From Adenophora triphylla var. japonica (Eukaryota; Streptophyta; Magnoliopsida; Asterales; Campanulaceae): 64,000 nt of DNA. The DNA lies in contig JAFEMH010001350.1 in NCBI GenBank assembly GCA_022495995.1, positions 124,001 to 188,000 of the forward strand, in the 5' to 3' direction. Below are positions 57,977 to 64,000 of this stretch, in pieces; positions within the stretch are counted from its first letter, which is position 1, and each line of letters begins with the position of its first letter. The translations under genes were made by a program, and so were the position numbers. The notes under the pieces are model-generated. The model searched no databases and was not told the origin of the DNA. It saw nothing but the letters and a program-made list of their open reading frames with translations.

Positions 57977-59958
57977 AGACAGAGCACCCCAAGGTGAGAC
58001 ACTCGGGCTCGATCAATCCCTTCTCCCAGCTTCTTGCAATCGCTCTTTAACTCCTTCGGTTCGGCGGGTGCCATTCGATAGGGTGCCTTAGAGATAGGAC
58101 CCGTGCCGTGGATCAAGTCAATAGAAAACTCAACTTCTCGCTCAGGCGGTAATCCCGGTAAGTCCTCAGGGAAAATATCTACGAACTCATTTACAATTGG
58201 AACCATTTCGATCTTAACGCCTTCCTTTCTAGTGTCAATAATAGAAGCTAAAAACCCTTCACAACCCTTCTTCAACATCTTCCGAGCCTTTAAGAACGAT
58301 ATCAACCCTGACTTTCGCTCAGACCCTTTCCCCTTAAAATAGAATTCTGGTTCACCAGGAATACAAAATACCACCTCTTTCTTAAAACAATCTATCATTG
58401 CATGATATGCAGCTAACCAATCCATACCTAAAATGACATCAAAATCCCGGAGGTCTAACTCAATGAAGTCGATAGACAAATTCCTCCCATCCACTTTCAA
58501 AGTACAAGATCTATAGACCGAATTTATTTGAATGGTCTCATTGGTGGGTGTATCAATTTCTAGGCTTACCTCTAGGTTTTCAGGTTTCAATTTCAAACGA
58601 CTGACCAATCGGGAAGAAATCACAGAATGAGTAGCACCTGAATCTATCAAAGCATAAACATTTCGATTACATAATTGAACGGTACCTGTCACCACATCAT
58701 TAGAAGCCCGAGCATCCCTAGCTGTCATAGTGAACACCCTTCCCCTTCCATTCGACTTGTCTTTGTCTTTACCCTCATTTCCTCTCGGTGCAGTCTTCAC
58801 TGGTTCCGGGCAGTCTTTTATCTTGTGCCCACGTTTACCACAGTTAAAGCAAGAGGCTGTGTTCCAGTAACACTCTTCAGTTCTATGCTTCCTCCCACAA
58901 GTACGACAAATTGGTGTAGCCACGTCCTGATTCTGGTCCCTATACCCATTTTGGCCTCCCTGATAGTTCCTGTTGTTCTGATAGCGATTATTGGTAGTTG
59001 GAGGGCCTCCTCTAGGGCGATTTTCTTCAGTAGTCCGCTTCTTATAGTTCCCACTATCATTCCCATTCTTACTCGTCTGACCACCTTCCCTCCCCGTATC
59101 GCGTTCAGCTCCCCGCTTCTTATTGTCTCTAGAACTTTGATACTCCTTCGCATCCAGCTCAACTACTCGAGCTTTATTTGCCACTTGAGCTAGAGTTGGG
59201 AGCTCTAGCGGTACCAATCTGTATTTAAGCTTTGAATTCAATCCAGCCTCAAATTTCCTAGCCTTCTATTCTTCATCATCAAAGAACCTCGGGGCAAAAC
59301 GAGATAACTCCAGAAACTTTGCCAAATATTCTTCCACAGTCAGGGATCCTTGAGTTAGATTCATAAACTCCGATATCTTCATATTTTTCACAACCGGGGG
59401 ATAGAATTTATTATTAAAGGCTTCCAGAAACATCTCCCAAGTATAATTGGTTACCCCACGAGCTGCACCTGCCTGGATTACTGTCTCCCACCAAACCATT
59501 GCTTCCCCCTTTAACACAAAAGTAGCAAAAGTTACCTTCTGATCGCTAGTACACTCCAAAGTGCGAAAAATTCTTTCAATGCCTTTTATCCATTCTTCAG
59601 GCTTCTTGCCTGGTGCTCCCGAAAAATACTCTGGATTGCGCTTCTGGAGTAGCGCCAGTGGATCTCTAACAGGTGGAGGTGGTGGAGGTGCGTTGGCTTG
59701 ATTAAGGCTTGCTGTCACTGCCTGAGCTAATGTCTGATTCATCTGACCTATCCCCACTACTGCCTGTGTTAACGTCTGAATCAGAGCAGTAAACATCGGG
59801 TCCGGCTGACCCTGATTGTTCACATTACTATTCTGCTGGCCGTGGTTCTGGCCTCCCTCTCCTATAGATGCAGAGTCTTGGACACTACCATTTCGGCCCC
59901 CTCGGCCTCCTCGGCCTCCTCGACCCGCACGACCTCTACCTCTTCCTCCTTCTATTGC
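57967..59958 (-). pseudogene. gag and protease of element G (one in-frame stop)
   Basis: The frame opens at 59958 without an ATG, giving an RG-rich start (GRGRGRAGRGGRGGRGG), then MNNQGQPDPMFTALIQ at 59823. The gag domain has PEYFSGAPGKKPEEWI and FNNKFYPPVVKNMKISEF. A TAG at 59266-59268 is the only stop before 57967. Two zinc fingers follow: CRTCGRKHRTEEC, of unusual C2-3H4C spacing, and CFNCGKRGHKIKDC. The protease active site is ALIDSGATHSVISS, and the linker to RT has GLPPEREVEFSIDLI. The stop replaces a glutamine codon by a single C-to-T change, so it fits ordinary decay. Confidence 0.85.
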
Positions 59959-60370
59959 CTATTACCAAAAGTTAACGATCACAATTTTGAAATTTCTAAG
60001 CAAGGTAATATAATTAGTCTACCTTATATGTGTCTCATAATCAATGGTTTCAAGTACATTCGACTTGTTCAATTTCAATTTCGATGTCGATATAAATTTC
60101 GATTCGGTCTCGATAGTGCTCAATGGGTATCAATCATGTCAAAATATCGGATATGGGACAAAGATACATAACTACACAATGTTCACATAATTGGTAACAT
60201 AGATAATCAAAATCTTCCTTTTATTAACTTTAAAGGAGAGAGTACATCAATTTTTATTCCTTAACTAAAATCCATAATGTACTGGCTTAACCACCAAGTA
60301 CTTAAGATAACTGGAAAAAAAAATACTTAAACAATATAATTTATTCTAGTCCATTCCAACCTAATCACAT

Positions 60371-60688
60371 TCACTCCGATTGTACGTCCTCTTCAATGTC
60401 TACTTCTCGATTTTCTAACTCTTGGATCCTGTTTTTAGCCACTTCTAGCTGCTGTTGGAGAGATTGAATCTTAGTTAACGCTTGTTCCAACCGCTCTTCT
60501 GTAGCGTCCAACCTTTCTCCCAATGTTATGTTATCTGCCTTCTCTCTCAAATACATGTTTTCATATTTTTCAACTTCCTCTCTCTTTCTTAGGAACTCGC
60601 TCCTTGGAATCCTTGTGGGTAACAAATGTGCTTTCCCATTTGTAGTCTTCCTAGCAGTTTGGTAGGTCCTCATCCTGCTTCCTGGCAA
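60371..60688 (-). CDS. coiled-coil ORF in the leader of element G, 105 aa
   Basis: ATG at 60688, stop at 60371. The basic N-terminus (MPGSRMRTYQTARKTTNGK) is followed by about 75 residues with heptad spacing (LREKADNITLGERLDATEER, QSLQQQLEVAKNRIQELE) and an acidic end. It lies about 270 bp after the primer site and 410 bp before the open gag frame. That frame lacks an ATG and is preceded by an AG-type acceptor (TTGGTAATAG). It may be a separate small protein or the first exon of a spliced gag. I do not know a named homologue. Confidence 0.55.
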   Translation of the reverse strand: MPGSRMRTYQTARKTTNGKAHLLPTRIPRSEFLRKREEVEKYENMYLREKADNITLGERLDATEERLEQALTKIQSLQQQLEVAKNRIQELENREVDIEEDVQSE

Positions 60689-60955
60689 AAGATGAAAGTT
60701 TTAACCCTTTTTAGTTCCAACCACAAAAAAATAATGCCATAAGGAAATTTTAGTTTCAAAATAAAACAAAACATCCCTTAAGTCTCCAATATATCTTTTA
60801 ATGGAAATTTTCCTAAAAGATTTTCCACATGTGATATTCCAATACTTAAAGAAAAATCAAATCTTTCTAAAGTCCTCAAAATCTCAATATCATTCTAGCA
60901 CCCGAAAGTATTTCGGTATCATAATCATAATTCCCTTTCAAGATCTAATCCCAAT

Positions 60956-60967
60956 GCTCTGATACCA
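60956..60967 (-). other. primer binding site of element G (initiator tRNA-Met)
   Basis: The minus strand reads TGGTATCAGAGC, exact, 2 bp after the 204-bp LTR. Confidence 0.9.
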
Positions 60968-60969
60968 TT

Positions 60970-61173
60970 TGTAACGACCCGAGCCCGAAGCCCGACCCGC
61001 TACGTAGGCACCACACACTGGCCCACTAAGAACCTCCTCAATTGGGTCAATCACAGCCCATCACAGGCCTCTAAAAGTCCAATGAATGATTTGATGCTTA
61101 GTAGTAGTGCATGAGCCTTTTATATATCACACTAAATTCCCACATATTTCCGATGTGGGATGGGGATATCACA
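60970..61173 (-). repeat. 5' LTR of element G, a TRIM-family LTR of 204 bp
   Basis: The minus strand runs from TGTGATATCC to GTCGTTACA and matches both LTRs of the TRIM at 51693-52210 in length and nearly in sequence. It does not match the 2310-bp LTR at the other end of G. The joint to G lies in or next to the shared AATGGTATCAGAGC. TTAGC follows at 61174-61178. Confidence 0.9.
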
Positions 61174-61178
61174 TTAGC

Positions 61179-61865
61179 TCCTTTTTGTCATGGATTTGAA
61201 TCTTGCTAATCCATTTCTAGGGAGACTTTCTATTTTTTATGTATATATAAAGACTCTCTTGTGTCCGTGCATCAAATTAATTGATGTTTGGGCATTGAAG
61301 TCTATTCCTAATGTCCTTCCAATAGAAAAAATTACTTCTACCTTATTTGATGTTGAAACTAAGACTAGTTTTGTAAAAGAACATGTTAAGGAAAGAGGTA
61401 GTTCTTCTAGCAATATTTATGATCAAACCACTGAGTGTGAATACTGTCACAAACCTGGACATAAAAAATCAGATTGTTTTGTTCTTCAAAATAAAAAGTC
61501 CAGTTTATAAGTGTTGCCTCAAGTGTCACCAAAATCTCAGGGCAACACTCGAGACAACACAGGAGGACAGAAAGTCAGAATTGAAAAAAAGGTTTGGTTA
61601 CCCAAAGCAAATGTGAAATGCAATGTTGTTTATACTGCTTTGAGGACTAATATTTCAGGTTCATGGTACTTTGATAGTGGTTGTTCTCGCCATATGACGA
61701 GAACAAAAATATTCTTGAAGAATATGAACCTATTCAAGGAGGATATGTGTCTTATGGAGGTGGAGGAAAGAGCAATATTCTAGGGAAAGGAACACTTGAT
61801 GTTGCTGAATTCCCTATGTCTTGCATGTTAATGGCTTGATGGCTAATTTGATTAGCATTAGGTAG
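61179..61865 (+). pseudogene. gag C-terminus and protease of element F
   Basis: 61190-61510 covers the last part of gag with the zinc knuckle CEYCHKPGHKKSDC; most of gag is deleted. The same frame goes on after a TAA (61508-61510) to 61783 and contains GSWYFDSGCSRHMT, the protease site (about 61660-61700). Shifts beyond 61690 break the pre-integrase start, which is still recognisable as GKGTLDVAE. GTGTTGCC/GGCAACAC words sit at 61512-61560. Confidence 0.75.
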
Positions 61866-63221
61866 TTGTGTGATGACAAATTAGAGATAAAATTTAAAAA
61901 GAATACTTGTGAAGTTTTTGATCATACTAACACTTGTGTTATGACAGGAACCAGATCAAGTGACAATTGCTATATTGTTGGTGAACAACAAGTATGCAAT
62001 TCAACCAAGGTTGATGACACACTTTTGTGGCATCAAAAATTGGGACATCTCCATTACATAAATTTGGAGAAACTTTTTAGGTTTGATTCTATTAAAGGAA
62101 TTCCCAAATTGAATTTTAAAGATAAATCTGTGTGTGAGGATTGCCTTAAAGGTAAACAAACCCGTGTTACCCACAGTGTTGCCCAACACCAAGAGCAACA
62201 CTTTGGAACAACACATTGTTTTCAATTTTTGCACATGGACTTGATGGGTCAAATTGAGGTAGATAGCCTGGGAGGTAAGAGGTATTCTTATGTCATTGTG
62301 GATGATTTTTCTAGGTTTACTTGGATCTATTTTTTAAAAGAAAAATCTGAAACTTTTGATAAGTTTAAATTCTTACATTCCAAAATAAAAAACATGTTTT
62401 GCTCACCTATTTTTCGGATAAGATCTAATCATGGAAAAGAATTTGATAATGTTTCCTTTTCTACTTTTTGTGAGAAAAAGGGAATTCACCATGAATTTTC
62501 TACCTCTAAAATGTTTCAACAAAATCAGGTAGCCGAAAAGAAAAATAGGATCTTACTAAAAATGGCCCGTGTCATGATGTTTTCCAAAAATATTTCGAAA
62601 ATGTTTTGGGCTGAAGCATTGAACACGGCTTGTCACATTTCTAATAGAGTTTTTTTAAGACCTGGTACAACAATGACACCCTATGAGATATTGAATGGGA
62701 AGAAATCTAATGTTCATTACTTCCATGTTTTTGGGTCTGTTTGTTTCATATTGAATGATCGAAGTCATTTAGGTAAATTTAACTCTAAGTGTGATAAGGC
62801 CATTTTTCTTGGATATTCTCAAAATTGTCTTGCATTTCGTGTGTATAATTTGAGATTGAGAATCGTTCAAGAGTATAGAAATATTTTGTTTGATGATTTG
62901 GCTAGCATTGCAGGTGAATCAGTTGTAGATACTCCTATAATATGGGTTGAACAACTTGAAGAAGTTGATGGAGAAAGTGTTACCTTAAATGTTGAGTCTG
63001 GTGTTGGACCAAGTGTTGTCATTGATACGAAAACACTAGAGACAACACCAGAAATCAGTCTAAGTGCAGAAAATGAAGAAGATGAGAACTCCAATGGAGT
63101 TATTGATCAAGTGAGGAGGGATCCCCCTTTGAGAATTCAAAAGAATCATCCTATAAGTCAAGTGATCGGGGATTTGAACGATGGGATACAAACAAGACAC
63201 AAGGAACCGGTAAATTACTGA
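61866..63221 (+). pseudogene. integrase of element F, catalytic Asp changed
   Basis: 451 open codons. The pre-integrase part has LLWHQKLGHLHYINLEKL and CEDCLKGKQTR. The catalytic core has HMDLMGQ with the first Asp, IRSNHGKEF where the second Asp is Asn, and QVAEKKNR with Glu. The change should abolish strand transfer, although the frame is open. A stretch between the zinc and core parts (THSVAQHQEQHFGTTH) and one after the core are made from GTGTTG-type words. The later part (YFHVFGSVCFILND, KAIFLGYSQNCLAFRVYN) is normal for copia. Confidence 0.8.
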
Positions 63222-63529
63222 GACATGGTAAAATATGGTAAGGTAAATCACTCTTGTTTTGTATCTAAACTTGAATCTAAAAGGGTTGTTAATGAATTAA
63301 AAGATGATTTTTTGATTCTAGTTTTTAACCATGAGAGATTTTCTAGTTTGAAAAAATCTCTTTGTTTTTGTTTCGTTTAAAAACTCCTGGATTATTTTGT
63401 TGTATATTATGTTTCATTAATTTTTTCTTTTATTATTTTCTTTTATTAAAAAAAAATCTCAGTATAAATTGCTGTCTCGAGGTGTTGCCATCTGTGTTGC
63501 CAACACAGACAGCAACACTGTGAAACATA
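63222..63529 (+). other. end of recognisable element F
   Basis: After an in-frame stop the reading resembles the beginning of copia RT (VSKLESKRVVNELKDDFL), then becomes AT-rich. A last cluster of GTGTTGCC/GGCAACAC words is at 63480-63520. No LTR is recognised. Confidence 0.5.
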
Positions 63530-63795
63530 CTCCCTCCGTCCCAATATTTAGTTCACCATTTTGGCCCCGGCACGCAAATTAAGGGTGGAGAAAATGTTGT
63601 GAGTGTAATAGTAAAATAGGAGAGAGAATGAGTGGAGGAAATAGTAAATTTGAAAAGTGTTGTGAGTGTATAGTGAAATAGGAGAGAGAATGAGTGGAGA
63701 AAATAGTAAAGATTCTTTGCCAAAAAAGGAAAGGTGAAGCTTTAAATGGGACACCCAAAATGGCAAAAGGTGAAGTTATTAATGGGACGAAGAGA

Positions 63796-63796
<1 letters not shown>
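63530..63796. mobile_element. Stowaway-like MITE, 267 bp
   Basis: CTCCCTCCGTCCCAATATTT and AATGGGACGAAGAGAG are inverted ends. TA precedes at 63528-63529 and the right side opens into the TA repeat. It contains a tandem repeat of about 70 bp (GTTGTGAGTGTA...GAGAGAATGAGTGGA). Confidence 0.8.

Positions 63797-63864
<68 letters not shown>
63797..63864. repeat. (TA)n microsatellite
   Basis: About 34 TA units grown from the TA target of the MITE. Confidence 0.95.
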
Positions 63865-63870
<6 letters not shown>

Positions 63871-64000
63871 TGTGTATATTTTCTTTTAAACCCAATGGGG
63901 GCATTTACTGATCTTTTTGTTCTAGTATGTGTATATACTTTAGGTTAACATTTTTGATAAAATACCCATTTGTGCTTAAAGTGACAAAGCCACTTATGTT
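63865..64000. other. window end, nothing recognised
   Basis: AT-rich sequence without ORF or named repeat. Confidence 0.5.

Larger units (their letters stand above)
52950..61173 (-). mobile_element. Ty3/gypsy chromovirus G (Tekay-like) with unlike LTRs
   Basis: From right to left: 204-bp 5' LTR of the TRIM family, iMet primer site, a coiled-coil ORF, gag, protease, RT, RNase H, integrase with chromodomain, polypurine tract, and a 2.3-kb 3' LTR ending GGGGCGTGACA. TTAGC stands at 52945-52949 and again at 61174-61178, so both ends belong to one insertion into the leader of F. The chromodomain and LTR size suggest the Tekay/Del branch. Confidence 0.9.
51455..63529 (+). mobile_element. Ty1/copia element F, nested and incomplete
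   Basis: The 5' LTR (51455-52908) is followed by an iMet primer site, a short leader, insertion of gypsy G, then gag zinc knuckle, protease and integrase, and a short RT start. The RT, RNase H and 3' LTR are not recognised in the window; the right end is set only by the Stowaway unit at 63530. All parts carry clusters of the word GTGTTGCC or GGCAACAC. Confidence 0.75.

Noticed and set aside
58675..59193. Plus-strand ORF of 172 codons opposite gag/protease of element G
   Set aside because: Shadow of the real minus-strand frame with zinc fingers and protease.
63797..63864. Coding potential of the ORF rich in Tyr-Ile over the TA repeat
   Set aside because: Pure translation of (TA)n.

Overview
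This window is nuclear DNA from a flowering plant, most likely a eudicot. It is intergenic and dense in transposable elements. The evidence is Ty1/copia and Ty3/gypsy LTR retrotransposons with tRNA-iMet primer sites, a TRIM, CACTA-type and Harbinger-type DNA transposons, and at least five Stowaway-like MITEs. The species cannot be named from the sequence. I see no rRNA, tRNA or CRISPR. The only candidates for ordinary host genes are two copies of a roughly 60-codon gene (31860-32042 and 39414-39599, minus strand).

Layout. 1-11949 is the 3' part of copia element A, which lacks its 5' end because the window starts inside gag. 11950-17001 is older sequence. It holds a large terminal-inverted-repeat element, and a Harbinger-like element nested in that carries a long inverted array of C/T then G/A tracts. 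17007-30449 is a complete copy B of the same copia family, with matching LTRs and a 5-bp target duplication GTTGG. Both A and B carry, after pol, a roughly 3.3-kb sense ORF region and an antisense ORF. These two are divergently arranged around a conserved 16-bp palindrome. 30450-32532 and 38188-40000 are related flanks carrying the small gene. They are split by element C (32533-38182, target duplication GTCCA), a gag-bearing non-autonomous copia derivative with an unusual primer site.

41475-45946 is the 5' part of a Tat-like gypsy element (D). It is cut by a CACTA-like element (from 45947) that carries promoter-like sequence and exons resembling the meiotic MutS homologue MSH5. A second copy of that CACTA end begins at 51009. 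Into it is inserted copia element F (51455 to about 63529). The F LTR contains a 518-bp TRIM, and the F leader contains gypsy chromovirus G (52950-61173, minus strand). G has a 2.3-kb 3' LTR but a 204-bp 5' LTR that belongs to the TRIM family. Both ends are flanked by TTAGC.

The reading frames of nearly all elements are broken. In A and B most breaks fall at CTG/CAG trinucleotides, in patches, and they affect one LTR of a pair but not the other. This looks like long-read consensus error at methylated CHG sites rather than mutation, so 'pseudogene' calls there are provisional. The findings I rate highest are the chimeric-LTR gypsy element, the antisense ORF, the captured MSH5 exons, the self-complementary primer site of C, and the CTG/CAG error pattern.
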